From positions 38,155,044 to 38,219,043 of the forward strand of contig NC_134649.1 in the NCBI RefSeq assembly GCF_030463565.1: a DNA stretch of 64,000 nt. Reading direction: 5' to 3'. The notes beneath the pieces are model-generated. The model searched no databases and was not told the DNA's origin. It saw nothing but the letters and a program-made list of their open reading frames with translations. The stretch comes from Pelecanus crispus (Eukaryota > Chordata > Aves > Pelecaniformes > Pelecanidae). The position numbers were made by a program, and so were the translations under genes. Shown piece by piece: positions 1 through 24,099 of the stretch. The stretch's first letter is position 1; each line of letters begins with the position of its first letter.

Positions 1-3000
1 ATTTTGTGCCAGTAAGGTGAAGAAGTCTCTCAGTTCTGCAATGAAACAAAAGTATTCCATTGACTTTTATAAGAAAGCAACTCTCAGTAGTCTCTGGTCT
101 TCTAGTTACCATGAATCTGGCAGGGCCTGGGGGAGGGAAGCCAGAGACTGAGCAGTCTGCAATATTTCCTTGATGTGATGAAGTTCCCTGTCAGAGATTT
201 GGAAACCTGAACCAACAGATGAAACTTATGCCATCCATGTTGTCATTCCTAGAGATAGCAGTATTTTAACTCTCTAAGGTTTAACAGCCAGCTACATTGT
301 TCCTTCCCTGCATTCCCTGAATGTCAATAGAGAGATACTTCTAAACAAATATTGGTGTTAATGAAAGATGGAACTTCTTTTATTCCTTTCTGTTGAATTC
401 CATGTCACATTTTCATAACACAACCTTTATTGAATATTTTTATCAGTGTAAACAAAAAAGATCGCTGAAATATTTTAAAGGACTAGTAACTACCATTTCT
501 CATAATAGATCATTTTCCAGTCATGTTTAAATGCCCATTATGTTTTAGTTTCCCTGCCTGGTACATAAATAATTTACAAGGGTGTGTTTTTAAAAAAAAG
601 TATTTTGTATGCACAATCCAATGTCAGCTGTGACTGGGTACAAGAGAAGCTTCAGCTGACACATCAACTAGTACCTAAAGTATTCATGTAGGGTTTTTTT
701 GGGGGGGGGGTTATGATTCCTTATTAGCAGGTTCTGTATACATCATCTGTTGCTCATATTGTGCATTTTACTTCCAGAGGGTTTAGCCACCTCAATTTAT
801 AAAAATGATCAGGGATATTAACATCAGTTTTCTTACTACTTTTTTTTTTTTCTTGGAAACAACAGAATCTGACTGGTTTGGACCCATCCCTGTATAAGGA
901 AACTGGGATGACTCAGAGTTTACAGAATTTTTATTGTTGGGAGTCTTTTAATAACAGACTTGAGATAGTCTCATGGCCAAGTACTGCTTGTGGTATAGCA
1001 GAGAGTTTGTAATACCTAAGAAACATAAAAGGTCAGAGTGGGAAATGAGAAGATGGAATTGTTGTATGGGTTAAAAAAAACCTCAGCTGAGAGAGATTAA
1101 TCCTGTATAGAGCTTATTAGCAGCCAGCAAGGATGATGATAGTTAGTGTTAGAACTTAGTTGTAGTAAAAAATAATTACTGGAATAGCCACTTAAATAGC
1201 TTATCTGTTCCCTGTGTCTCCAAATTGTAACTGCCAGTAAATCAAAAAACCACTATTTAACTCCATGGAGTGCTATTGAACCAAAACATGAAATAGCCCA
1301 CAATTGCTGCTTTAGACTTGTGCCTCTGATTTGTAAGTAGGAGATGTCTCTGAGTTCTTTTGAGAATGAAGTTTGTAGCTGATACATGCAGATTCATTTG
1401 AAAACAAAGGATAATCAGCAGCAAGTTCAAATCATCAATTACCTTTGTTCAGATAATGTTCATCTGTAAATATTTTCTACAGACACATCTATAGGAGCAC
1501 GTTAGATTAGAGGCATGTTTTTTGAAGCAAATCTCTAGGTTGTCCTCGCTGACTCGGCTCTGTTTGCGTTGTGGAGCAGACTCTGAGAATGTGAATTGGA
1601 TTCTTTTCAGATGAAATGCAACTGGAATATGTGCTTTAGCAGCATACAAAATGTACCCCAAACATAAATGGGCTTTCAGTTTTTCAGAGCAGAATAAAGC
1701 TCATGCTGAAAGTTTAAAAACAAAACAAAAACCAAACCTTTGAATGTCCACTTCTCAGCACCAGCAGTTCCCATATTGCTTCACATTCCTTGCATATGTA
1801 GCCTATGTGATGCAGCCTTGTCTAGGTCAGTTTTATAAGGTTCATTAATTTTTTTTGTCTGATGTTTTGGCATACCTGAAGAACTTTAAAAAAAATACTG
1901 AAATTAACTTTATATAGAACTTTTAATGTAGTGCTAAATAAGAGAAAGCAAACATTTCTTACCAAGAAATTATCATGTTATCCACAATTAACCTATTTCT
2001 CACATTTCAAATCCTAGTCTTAATTTGGGTCCAGTAGAGGGAGACAGACTCATATTTGTCAGATCTTTGTATTTCCCTATCAGCAACTCAAGATTACTGG
2101 TGAAGCGTCTGATCTATTTCAAAGCAAAATGAAAAGTTATGGAACAAGGAAAGTTTTATAAAGTCCTAATAGCCTCAGACTGGGCAGGAAGACTTCCTTA
2201 TATCTTGTTACAGCCCATTCATTATTTTTGGTATGGCATGTGTGTCTCATAAAATACTTTATAGAGTCTCTTCAGATGTGGGGTCTTTGAACTTTTATGT
2301 AGTTAGAACGTCTGCATAATTGTAGCGGTGGTGGTGATGATAGTGGTTTTTCTTTGGAACAGACTAACCATAAAGCTCTTCAGCTCTATATTATTCATCA
2401 ATTTAAAATAACTTAATTACAATAGTTGTAACCAGAATAGAAGATACCCAGATACTATGATGATTGCTCAACTGTCTGAAAACCAACAAAGTAAGGATGT
2501 CATTGTCAGCTATTTTCAAATAGTTTTGAATTTGCATTATAGCAGGTTCTGCTAAATTTTATCTAGCTCACCTTTTTGCTATTAACTTGAAAAATATTTT
2601 AAAATATACATTAACCTTTTCTTAATTTTATGAGGTTCTAACACAATACCTGTTAAGCATAATTTATGTTATTTTTAACTCAGTTGCTAAAATTTAAAGG
2701 TTTTTATGAAGTTACTTTTTTTCCTTCTTTTTCCTTACTTTGCAGGGCTTTTCTGATGGTACAAAAACTATGTAAAACTCGCAGTTATATTAGTGTCACT
2801 GATCTTTAGTTTGAGAAGATGAACTGTTTCTCTGACTTTAGCATAGGGGAACAAATCAAGCAAATCCCCTCTTTGAGGGACGGAAAAGAGAGAGGATACT
2901 GACATTTGCTTCGAGAACTAATAATAAAGACAGAAAGAAGATAACTTCTTAGAGTTTAGTAAACTGCTTTGCAGGTCAGAACTTGGGCTGAACTTTCGCT

Positions 3001-3204
3001 CTGATAACACAGGATGAATATTCTCATTTAATATTGAAGAAGAGAACAATAATTGATCTTTCTACTTCTGAAAGTAAAAAATTACCATTAAATGTAATGG
3101 AGCCTAATAATATGTTACATTCTGTTGGCAGTAATGCAGCAGACTCATGAGTGTATACCGCCATTGATTTGTGTACTGAAACTATTCTAAACAATTTCTT
3201 GCAG
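1..3204 (+). other. RUVBL1 intron (left part outside the window)
   Basis: AT-rich intronic DNA before the first visible exon. The preceding exon (around residues 100-120) was looked for and not found, so it lies upstream. A poly-T run followed by a run of ten or more G occurs near 694-712. No further gene, RNA or transposon was recognised. Confidence 0.7.
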
Positions 3205-14475
<11,271 letters not shown>

Positions 14476-14912
14476 AGAGCTTATCATGTTAGATGCTTTG
14501 AAGTGGCTTTAACCCTTGCCCAGGACTGGCTTAATTACTGAATGACAAATGTTAATGGCTTGTCTCTTTTGGGACTGAAAAATATTTAAATGTTGGACTG
14601 CTTTGTCAGGCCAGAATTAGCTATCAAGTGTTCCTATTTCATTATCAACAATAAGAAACTTCATGATGTCTGTGTAACATCTTAGTCTCCCTTTTATGAG
14701 TATATCTATGAAACGAATAGCTCTTGACCTATCGGGTTTTGTCTTTAGATTTCATTACAGAAAAGCTCTAACTGAAGTTGATGCTTAAGAACAGTCTATT
14801 TTCTTTATGAATGTTGTTTTAAAATAGTTTCCTTTTACAGATGAGAACTTTTTTTTTTTTGAATCAGAGTTTGTCTGAAGTGCTTTATAATAAAATATTT
14901 CAAGAATATTGG
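14476..14912 (+). other. RUVBL1: RUVBL1 3' untranslated region (end approximate)
   Basis: Runs from the TGA stop to just past the AATAAA at 14889. A second AATAAA-type hexamer near 15,214 could give a longer form. Nothing else is recognised here. Confidence 0.75.
14889..14894 (+). terminator. RUVBL1: RUVBL1 polyadenylation signal AATAAA
   Basis: A canonical hexamer about 415 bases after the stop. It is followed within 20-40 bases by a GT-rich stretch (GCGTGTGTTTG, then GGGTGTTG) of the kind that recruits CstF. Cleavage is expected near 14,910. Confidence 0.8.
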
Positions 14913-17240
14913 AAGCTTGCGTGTGTTTGCCCTGGGTGTTGACCTGCCTAAAGAAACAGTCAAAATAGGTTGGAATTAACAAAGCCAAATATGAGTAAAA
15001 TGGATTGACAACACAAAAATAGATCTACAGCAAAGGAAAAAAAAAAAGTAATGTGACCTTTTTAAAGTTTTTTACTCTTTTGTAGGTCTTGGTTTTTATT
15101 TTCTGAAGACTTCTTTGGAGAATGCAGAAATACATAAGAGTAATTATTTGGCCCTATTTAAAGCCTTTCTTCCAAAGTAACTTATCCTTTGTTTGTGTTT
15201 TCTTAAAGCAGGTTAAATAAATTGCTTTCCATCATGGTTAGCTATGTTTTCACTATGATCTGTCACCACTTTCTTGATCCCCCAGGATCAGAAAAAAATG
15301 GCAAACTAAAAATGTATGAATATTCATAGATAAAAGTGAAAGTTAGCAGAATAATAGTGAAAAGAATAACCCAATAATTACGGTTTGAAATCCTGCTCTG
15401 CATGGACTTTGTATGAACTTAGCTTTAGTCTCTTGCTCACAAAATGCGCTTCCTTGTTTTATAAAGCGTGGATACTTGATTGCTTCACAGCACTCTGAGG
15501 ATAAATGATTTAAAGATTAAGATCCTTGTTAACACTGAAATACAAATCTATGTAACAATGTAAATAGATGAACTAGGAAAAAAAAGAAGCTTTATAAAGT
15601 GACTAACCTCACATGCTTTATTAGAACCTTTAGTGATTTAAAACACTTTATGTACACTTATTTAAACCAGCGTCGTTCTTAGGTTAGGTGGGAAGGGAAG
15701 AAATAATAACTTGTCACAGGAGCCCAGTTTTAAATACCCTTTTTCTTTTTTAGCAGCTGCAAAGTGGAGAAGATAAGTGTTCAATTAATACTTTTAGCTC
15801 ATCAAAAATACTAATCCACGTTCCTAAATGAGAAGCTTTCTGACAAGTACCAAACATACAGCTACTAAGCCTTCTATGAGTCCTTCACAGAAAGTCATTG
15901 GTTCCTCACACTGGGAGAATCTCAGTAGTACTTGCATTACACAGACACTGGCAATTGCTTTTTTTTTTCTTCCTAAAAAAGGTAAAAAGCACCTCTGTTA
16001 TTAATTTTGCTTTCCTAAGAGGTTTTCTTTTAAGAGTTCCTGGTAGTTAGAGAAGCTAAAATGATCACAGACCCGTAGCATGTATGTTTATATAAAATAC
16101 ATTTATGTGGCCTAATTGATATATATCAAATATAACAAAGCTTCCTTGTTACATCGTAGAATTCTGGCTTCTAAAACTAATGTGTAAGCTCAGTCATCAT
16201 CTTTTTGGGGAAGGAATTCAGCTGCTAAAAACCTCTGTCCTCACCCCCATATGCTCTAGAGGCTTGTCTCTTCCTTGCGCTGAAGTGCTGTTTGTGGAAA
16301 TTGCTAATGATTTTTCCACTCCAAAAAATGTGGACTGGACAGCAGAGACTGCTGGGGGAAAAAAAGCAGACCTGGAAGGAAGCTGGATGGTTTGGATTTA
16401 ATAATGTTTTGATCACATTCTGCCATCTCAGTCATGTGAAAACCTGTCCCATTCTTCAAAGTAAAATGCAGTATTCTGTCAGCCAACCCTAATTAGCTTT
16501 TGTATTTTAAATAATCTATCTACTCCTTTCTCTACATCTGCCACTAAACAGTAGTGACAGATATTTAATGAATGATTTTTGTTTTATCTGTGAATATTTT
16601 TGGCCAAGGAGCAATCCTGCTTTCAAACCTAAAAACCCTATCTATTACTGACTCCAAATGAATAAAGATTGCATTCAGCTAATTTTCACAGTGCTTATAA
16701 AATCTCTTTTTACTGCAGCAGGATGGCATGTTCTGTTTTAGTGCTATGGCACGATGGAAAGAGACCCAGTGAATTAAGCTGCTGCATGGTCAAAATTGAA
16801 CCTTTTTTTCTGTTGCAGTTTGAAACTCCTTCTTGGCAACGATGAATGTTACTTAAGAATGTAAGTATCATCTTTCTTTGTGTTTTCTGAAATATCTAAC
16901 TGATCAATTTAGAAAGAAGTTTAAATAAGCCCTAAATAATTCTGAATGGCAGAACTGTTCAAAGTCCCAGTCAATGTTTGATGGCATTGGCTTTTTACTG
17001 AGAAATTCAGCTCTGTTCACACAGCAGCAAAAGCAGTGAAGGGTGGTGCCTCCTAGTGAACTCTTAAGACCAGCGTTCCCACTGCCTACATTGGCACGAG
17101 AGAGCAGAAACTTGTTTCTTCTTTGGTAAACCAATTCTTTCTTCGCTTACAAAATGTTCTTTATAAAAATTCAAGCTCTGTAAAACTGGGAATATCTGTT
17201 CTCATAAGTAGCAAAACAAGTGATTCTCTGTAAAACTCAA
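14913..17240. other. Intergenic, AT-rich, nothing recognised
   Basis: Non-coding DNA past the RUVBL1 3' end. It holds short poly-A and poly-T runs and many in-frame stops on both strands. No exon with matching splice sites, no RNA gene and no transposon end was recognised. Confidence 0.6.
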
Positions 17241-17555
17241 GCTGGATAGCCTACCAGACGTCAGATATCAAGCAAAGACCTAGGAAGAAGTGAACTGTGT
17301 GCCAGACACTGGAAATTAGCAGTTCCATCTGACCCTAGTTTCATAGCTGACTTCATGACTGATGGTGCCTGTCACTTGAGCCCGACTGCAGGTACAGCAG
17401 TGTACTTTAGGAGGAAAACAAGATCTCAAAATACACATGGGGGGAAAGCAGCAGCAATCAATCTAAATTGGCCTTTTTCCCAAACCTTGGGCAGTTAAAA
17501 ACGAAGTCGTCATTACTTCATGATGTAAGACCATCCACATCTGCCAAGTTAGCCA

Positions 17556-17586
17556 CAGCCACCGCTCTGTGGCAGAGCGGTGGCTG
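17556..17586. repeat. Perfect 14-bp inverted repeat with 3-base loop
   Basis: The arm CAGCCACCGCTCTG is followed by TGG and then its exact reverse complement. The surrounding 17.5-17.9 kb keeps more CpGs than its flanks. The function is unknown; a structured transcript or protein-binding palindrome is possible, but no gene is seen here. Confidence 0.85.
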
Positions 17587-18249
17587 GTACCAAACAATCC
17601 CCAGAAAGGAGCAAGAACCCTTCTAATGGGCAATGCCGGAATTAGGTGCGGGGTGTGCACAGGAGGGGTCGTTGTTACCTGCCGACGTGCTCCTCCTGAA
17701 CCCTCGGTTCTGCCACTGAAGGACTTGACTCGGTGCAAATCAGCTCATGACAAGAAGGGCCTCACTTTTCTCTTCTGCACGTTAATGTCCGTACAGCAGC
17801 AAATGAGCCCCTGCCTCATCTCTGACCGTGCACCGGTTCTGGAGAGCTCTCTCCCGAGAGTGCCATCTCTCTAATGGCCATTAAGTGTCTACAAAAGACC
17901 TAAAGCTGTGATATAAAGGGAAAATCCTTCTACGCTAAATGGTGAGCGAATGTTTATCTAGCCTATTAAGTGACGTCCAGCAGACTTATTGGTGTCAAAG
18001 CTTTGCCCATGAAAATAGTCTTTCATATTACTGATAAAAATAGTTCTGTTGAAAGAATCACTGCACCATGTACAATAGCTACTGATGAAGGATCTTTAAA
18101 AAAAATAGAAATACTTATTTGACACAAAGCTGCCTCTTGAAGTGGGAAGGCACATGCAGCAAGGAACATTCCCACCAAATATGTTTGGTTATTAATATTA
18201 AATGTGAAAGAACAAACTATTATTTTAATTCTTTTCTTCCTATTTTCCA

Positions 18250-18900
18250 CAAAGGTTGAACTTAATGCATTAATCTTCTAAGCGAAGTTTTTACGACCGA
18301 TTGCCTGCACACTATGAGAAGTTTCTCCATCCATTACTCGCAGGGAAACGGGCCCTGCTGCGTAGGAAAATATTTGTTACATCTTATCAGGGTGACACAT
18401 AATCTAACAACAATTACAGCAAGCCCATATTTTGTACTATTTCGGTTTCAACGTGAAAAATAGTTCTAATATTAAACCTGGGGTGGGTGGGGGTTATAGT
18501 AACCAGTTGAATATTATAAGCTGTGATTTCCTTTCGACGTGGAGCGGTGCCACGCTCGGATCCTGCTCTGAGACAGTGGATACACATAAATCCAGTGTAC
18601 GTGCCTCCTATGCAGATGCCACAGTGTGGTAGCGACTGAAAGTTGATTCCCTCTCTTTGTCCATACTGAGGTCAGAAATTGCCAGGTCTTTAGTTTTCAT
18701 ATGGCCAAAAGCGTCCAAAATGCAATTAACCTTTATGAGAAAAATGGGAGATACTCTGAAAACTGACCCAGCTAGGAGACCTCTGAAGTCAAGAAAACAC
18801 AAGATCACCCGCACCCTAAAAACTTTCCATCTCAAAAACTGGTCCATATGCCCTCAATGGAAAAACACCATGATGCCCCTCTCGCATTGGCCTTTACTGT
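18250..18900. promoter_or_regulatory. Candidate conserved non-coding block
   Basis: Non-coding DNA that keeps scattered CpGs (for example TTTCGACGTGGAGCGG near 18,535) amid homeobox-like AATTA and ATTAAC cores. This is typical of constrained vertebrate enhancers but not diagnostic. There is no spliced coding potential; the 115-aa and 79-aa overlapping frames have no known domain. The call rests on composition and motif content only. Confidence 0.3.
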
Positions 18901-19639
18901 TTAAAACTGGGGTACCGACAAAGAACAGCACCGGGGTTTGCACAGCAGCTCGTGGCTGTGCTGAAGGACAGCAGGCACGAGGCAAGCGTGTAACCTTGCT
19001 TTAGGGATGCAGGACAGCCGGAGGACGTGCTGGGGTTATGTCAGTGACCTGGTTTAGACCCTGCATCCTCAGCACAACGGCAAGGCCAGCGAAACGCTCA
19101 TTTGAGAAACCCTTCCTCTGTGCTGATGTCTGCGCACACACTCGGAGCGTGAGATACATCAGCATTCCGCAGGGTGGGAAACACGCCAGATTGGTGAAGA
19201 TGATGATGCTTTTTTTCTTGTTTTGGCAGAGGATACCCTGGTAATCAAGAGTCATTACCAAAAGGAGTTTATTTTAAACTCCACTGTTCTCGTCCAGCCT
19301 CAGAGTGCCCAGAAGCAAACATAAGCTTTTCCTGCCTAACATTTCGATACCTTTAAAAGGAACAAATGCAAGTGCCCATCTCTCTGTCAGTCCTGGCAGC
19401 TGGGTATAAATACACTTCAGGCTCTCAGATCACCGTCCCTATCTCCTCTGCTGATTAATAGCTTTGGAACCTGTGCGTCATTGTATATATTTTAATTGTG
19501 CACGTCCAAGCAAGTTATTAACACCAGGCAAAGAGACAGCACCGATATCCTGGGAGTGGGCAAGGTTACAACGGCAGAATTTATTTAGTGGGAAGATTCT
19601 GATAAAGCGAGCAGGCCAGGGAAAGAGCAGACTTTCTTT

Positions 19640-21500
19640 TCCTTTAAACAATAAAAATTAAGAACCAATTTATTTTTGTTACAAACAACATTTTCAACAG
19701 CCATAACTTGGGTTTTTTTGGGGTGCCAATTAAAGCTTTCCAAAGAGGAGAGGACCTAACGCTGCTCACTTGACCTTGTAACTGTGCAGCCTGAATGGCT
19801 CTGCTGGGGTCCCAGCCCTGATTTCCAAACCAGGTGCCAGCCCCCCAGCTCTGCTGCTGGCCCTCTCTGCTGGCCAACAGCCCCGTGACTCTGCTGGCAG
19901 CCAGCGGAGCTTGTGATGGTTTTCTGGTGTAAAACCAGGCAAACGAGGAGAAAGAGGAGAGACTTGAGCACGTTTCAGATCGGAAGCCAGGCATAGGAAG
20001 GGGCGCGGGAACGGCAAGGAAGCAAAGAGCACGCTCACATCTGCCTTTCAACATCTGCAGCTGACATTTTCTTTTTCTTTTCCAAAGAAAGAAAACTCAC
20101 ATTCCTGAGTCTGCAATTAAAAGCGGGAAACGGCACAACCTGTGATTTTACTGCCTGCTCACCATGGCCCTTGATCCCACAGCCCTGTGTCGATCCCGTC
20201 TCCCATGGGAAGGTGGAAGCCATGGGGGTTGTCGAAGGCAGCTGTGGTAAAAAACATGTTACTGCCCCAACTTACAGACCAAGCTCGTGCAGCGCAGGAG
20301 ACAGTCCGCGAGGCCGGCTGTGGGCTCCTACGCTTTGGGCTGGTGCGGAGCGAGGCAGGAGGTCTGCCCTTGTCCAGCCCCGGGCTGAGCTCCTGGCAGG
20401 GGCTGCTGCTGTGCAAGCAGGGAGGAGGGGTGGCTCTGCCCTCTCCGTAGCAAAGGCCATTTGCCTGTTGAGGACCTTTGTCAAGCAAGTGTCGGCAAGA
20501 ACAAAAGCAGCATTCCCACCACGTGCCTGATCCCCTGGACCTGGAGCGCCATCCCTGCAATCGCTAATTCCCTGTTGCCACGACAAGCTCTGCCTGCCAG
20601 GGTGCTCAACACACTTGTGACTGTAATACTTGCATTCTGGGTCAATAATTCATCTCCTTGATGCCTAGCTTGCCGTTTTCTGTCCTGGACTATTATTCCC
20701 TCTCAAAAACAATGGTGGTAACTGGCAGGTATCGAGCGTGTTGTCATCTCAGATGACAAAACGGATTTTACTTCCAGGGAAACACGCAACTTCCTAGGGA
20801 CCCTGACTGAATCCACCACTGCAATCAAGAACAGCGAGACCAGCATTGCCAGATCACAAAGCACTCCAGGCTTGCTTGTAAACGCAAAGATATTGCCCAA
20901 GAACAGCAGCAGCCACTGTGAAACCACAACATGTAATTATGGGGCTCACACATAAGCATACGGTGCCACTGCAGATGCTGCTCCATGTGTCACAGCTGCC
21001 GACCCCCTGCAGGTGCCAGAGGCCCAGTGGCACATGTCTCACCTCAAGACTTATGTTCAGGCAACTGAATTGAGCCCCAGAGCATTGCAACAAAGATGAA
21101 GCTTATGAGAAAAGATTTTTAAGGCTTAGTAACCTTGTGTCTGGCCTGAATAGGACATCTGCCAAGCACATGCTATTTCCTTGATTTGTTTCCTGGTTAT
21201 GTTTGGAGGTCCCAGCTGGGGCCATGGCTCCGTTGCCCAGGATGCTGTGTACCCACACAGCAAGGGATGATTTCCATCCTGGAAAGCTTCCAATCTTTAC
21301 AGTGAAGTTGGGCAGTATATTGGTGTCAAATGCAATTCTTATCAGGCGACATTCCTGGGGAGTGGCTATCCCGGCTCCCGAAATGGGCCTTCTGAGACTA
21401 AAAAATACATCGCAGTCTTTGGGGGAAGACAAATAAGTCCTTTGTAGGCTGAAGTATCTTGTTAAAAAAACCCTGTGGTTTCCATGATCTGGTGTCATGC
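19640..21500. other. Intergenic, GC-richer, many short overlapping frames
   Basis: A GC-richer stretch with several 60-136 codon frames on both strands that overlap one another and match no family I know. That pattern is expected by chance in GC-rich DNA. No splice-linked exon set was found. Confidence 0.5.
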
Positions 21501-22040
21501 TGAATTTTGCAATAGGCTCCTAGTTCTGACCTCCACCAACCATCCCATGCAGACTGCAGGGAGGTGTGGGAGGTGCTGCTGAGACAATTCCAGCAAAAGC
21601 TTGGAAGGGTCTGTGCTGACCTTTGCTGGGGATGGAAAGTAGGAGAGAGCTCTAGCCAGCTGAAGCATTTCAGGTTGGGCCAGGAAAAATTCAACCACAG
21701 TGAAATTATTTCCCATTGTCTCACAGGGAATTACAGCCCTTCTCCAGCAGGGAGGGAGCAAGAGCAGGAGCAAGAACACTCCATGGGGCAACTGTGAACA
21801 CAGCGGTGGTAGTAACAACCTGCGCACAGTTCAGCTCCTGCCATGTCAAGAGCCAGAGAGGAGCAGAGATGATCACTTTGGGGTCTCTGCCCTACCGATG
21901 TCCAGGATATGTGGCAGGGTTCAAGGGCTCCACTTGCTGCCGGGGAGCAGAGGGAGAACACTAGTCAGCGCATGGTGAGGGTGGAGTGGGGCTTGCTATC
22001 CTGTGACCTTCAGTGCTTTAAGAAGTTATAAGAACGGTAA

Positions 22041-22140
22041 GATTAGTATTGTTTAGTGGTAAGAGCAGGAGACCAAAGACTGAGTCTTTTCTACACTGCA
22101 AATTCAACTACGCTGAGTAGTTTCCCCATTTCATTAAGTT
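22041..22140 (+). repeat. Possible decayed tRNA-derived SINE (MIR/CORE-SINE-like)
   Basis: GTTTAGTGGTAAGAGCA resembles the tRNA-derived head of MIR-type SINEs. TTTCCCCATTTCATTAAG about 60 bases later resembles the following core. The middle seems deleted. The match is by eye and is weak. Confidence 0.35.
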
Positions 22141-23318
22141 GTTTGCAGACAGGACCAAATTGTTCATAATCATCTTAGTGGAATGGTGCTACAGCAGTCA
22201 GCTCATAACCTGATTTCTTTAATGTGATTAAAGGACAATCTGATCCCATCTGCAAAAGCAATCAAAATGCTGCAATGTATCTGTGCTCTGCCATAACCAT
22301 AAATATGATGCCTTGCCCAAGGTGACAACCTCTCTGGTTAGACTTCATGCAGTGTCTAGTTCTTTGGTACAATACTTCAGAGCTAGAGTTAGCAAGAGAT
22401 TAACCACATGCCACAAAAGCATTTTGAAACCTGCTGTGTTTTATAATTCACCAGATTTACATTATTAATGGAGCCCTGGCTTGACTTACATCACTACAAA
22501 CCTGCATTGATTGCAGTGAGGCTGCTGAGGATCTAGACAGTGAGGAAGGACTTTGTGTAATGTCATTTTGGCCATTTTTGGCTGAGGCCATTGGGCCTGG
22601 CTCTGCCTCCCACACTCTGTACCTGCCCAAGCAGCATGGTAAAATACTAAATTACAGCTTCTCAGCATGCAGGTTGCACTGCATGCGTTGCATGTCAGCA
22701 TTGTCGTATATCCTAGGACTGTAGTTTTGCGGCTCATTCATAAATGGGATGGGTCACTGTTTCCCCTGGCAGCACATAGGATATTTGTGCAGGATTCCCA
22801 AATAGATCTGGTTTTTTAGCCCCAAAAGGTTGGTATTCAGGCCAAGCTTAAAGAGTAACGCCAGCATGATAACTGTTTGCACTGGAAAAGGACTTGCTTC
22901 CCAGGTTCCCATTGATTTGGATGCAATCAGCTGGCAGAGGTTTGTTGCCAGGTCGCAAGCCCCTGTAAATGCAGTAACTCTAGAGGTACAGCTGATCCCT
23001 CATGACAGGCTCCAAAAGCATGAAGCCAAGCCTGAGTTGCACACAGAGCGCATCCTTCTACTGGAGAAGTAACACATAAAATGAACTTAGGGGTCATGTC
23101 CTGATATCTCAAGCCCCAACTCTATCCCTGATTCACACTGCAGTGTTCAATGAGTCATTCTCTTAGGTAACAGTTTCCCAGCATCCATTACTTTGGGCAC
23201 TCACATTTTAGAGATCATAGGCACATGAGAGTTAAAAATGTGCAGTACCTCTGCAAAACCCAAGCTTCGGATGTACAGATGCTCTCACGCTAAGGTTGAT
23301 AGCATTAGCAGAAATTCA

Positions 23319-23370
23319 GGAATGCAGATGTTGGGTTCATGTTTGGAATGCAGATGTTGGGTTCATGTTT
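23319..23370 (+). repeat. Tandem duplication, 26 bp x 2
   Basis: Two identical adjacent 26-base copies (23319-23344 and 23345-23370), each starting GGAATGCAGATG and ending TTCATGTTT. The identity implies a recent slippage duplication. Confidence 0.95.
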
Positions 23371-24099
23371 TCCAAAGCACCTCAGTATCTAGAAGGAGCC
23401 CAAGTCTGAACGAAGCTCAGGCTTTGGTTGTTTAGTTTTTAAAATCATCTCAAGCATTTGAGTTAGAGGTCCTTGTTCTTACAGCTCCAGACCATGGAGA
23501 CATGAGCCTACAGACTGCAGAAAGTGTTACCAAGCAAAACCATTATTTCCCCATTTTAGCACCAGCAAGCTGCATCTGTATCATCTCCATAGAGGATATG
23601 TGAAGGGTTAGTCCTTTAATCATCCTCCAAAGCTCCTGGATGGACAGACCAAGCCAACTGTCCAGGACCCATTTCCTCTTCTGTGTGTTCTTGCTATAAG
23701 GAAGTCTCCATGGAGACCAGAGCTCCACTTCCCTGCATGAACTGTGCTTATCCATTCTGGGTTCAATTTTTCTGTATGGATGAGGGAAATGTTCCTCAAT
23801 GACTGTTTTCACCACCACTTATTACCAACATTTATCCCAGTCATACGGTTCACACACCCACCAACTACCGTCCGCAGAAGTTATCTGCTTTCATGGAGAA
23901 GGCAGAAAGTAATCACCGCTCAATTTTTGGAAACCATATAGAAGAAACGCCTTCTTTCGGAGATGCTGCCTAACCCTCCCTGCTTTCCTTCTGATCTGGG
24001 ATTTGAGATGATGGACCGCAGAGACCAGCACCCCCAGCTTTTACAGACAAACCTGTTTGATCCAGCTCTGTGTATAATCCCCACTTTTATTAGGATAAA

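Noticed and set aside
2325..2420. GTGATGA box C-like motif in a RUVBL1 intron as possible C/D snoRNA
   Set aside because: No CTGA D box at the right distance and no terminal stem.
19644..20560. Overlapping frames of 90-136 codons on both strands
   Set aside because: GC-rich intergenic DNA with mutually overlapping frames, no conserved motif and no splice structure.
22041..22110. tRNA-like A box (TTTAGTGGTAAGAGCA)
   Set aside because: No matching B box or cloverleaf; better explained as a decayed tRNA-derived SINE.
22309..22340. CCTTGCCCAAGGTGACAAC, similar to part of the MIR core
   Set aside because: Only about 20 bases match; too short to call.
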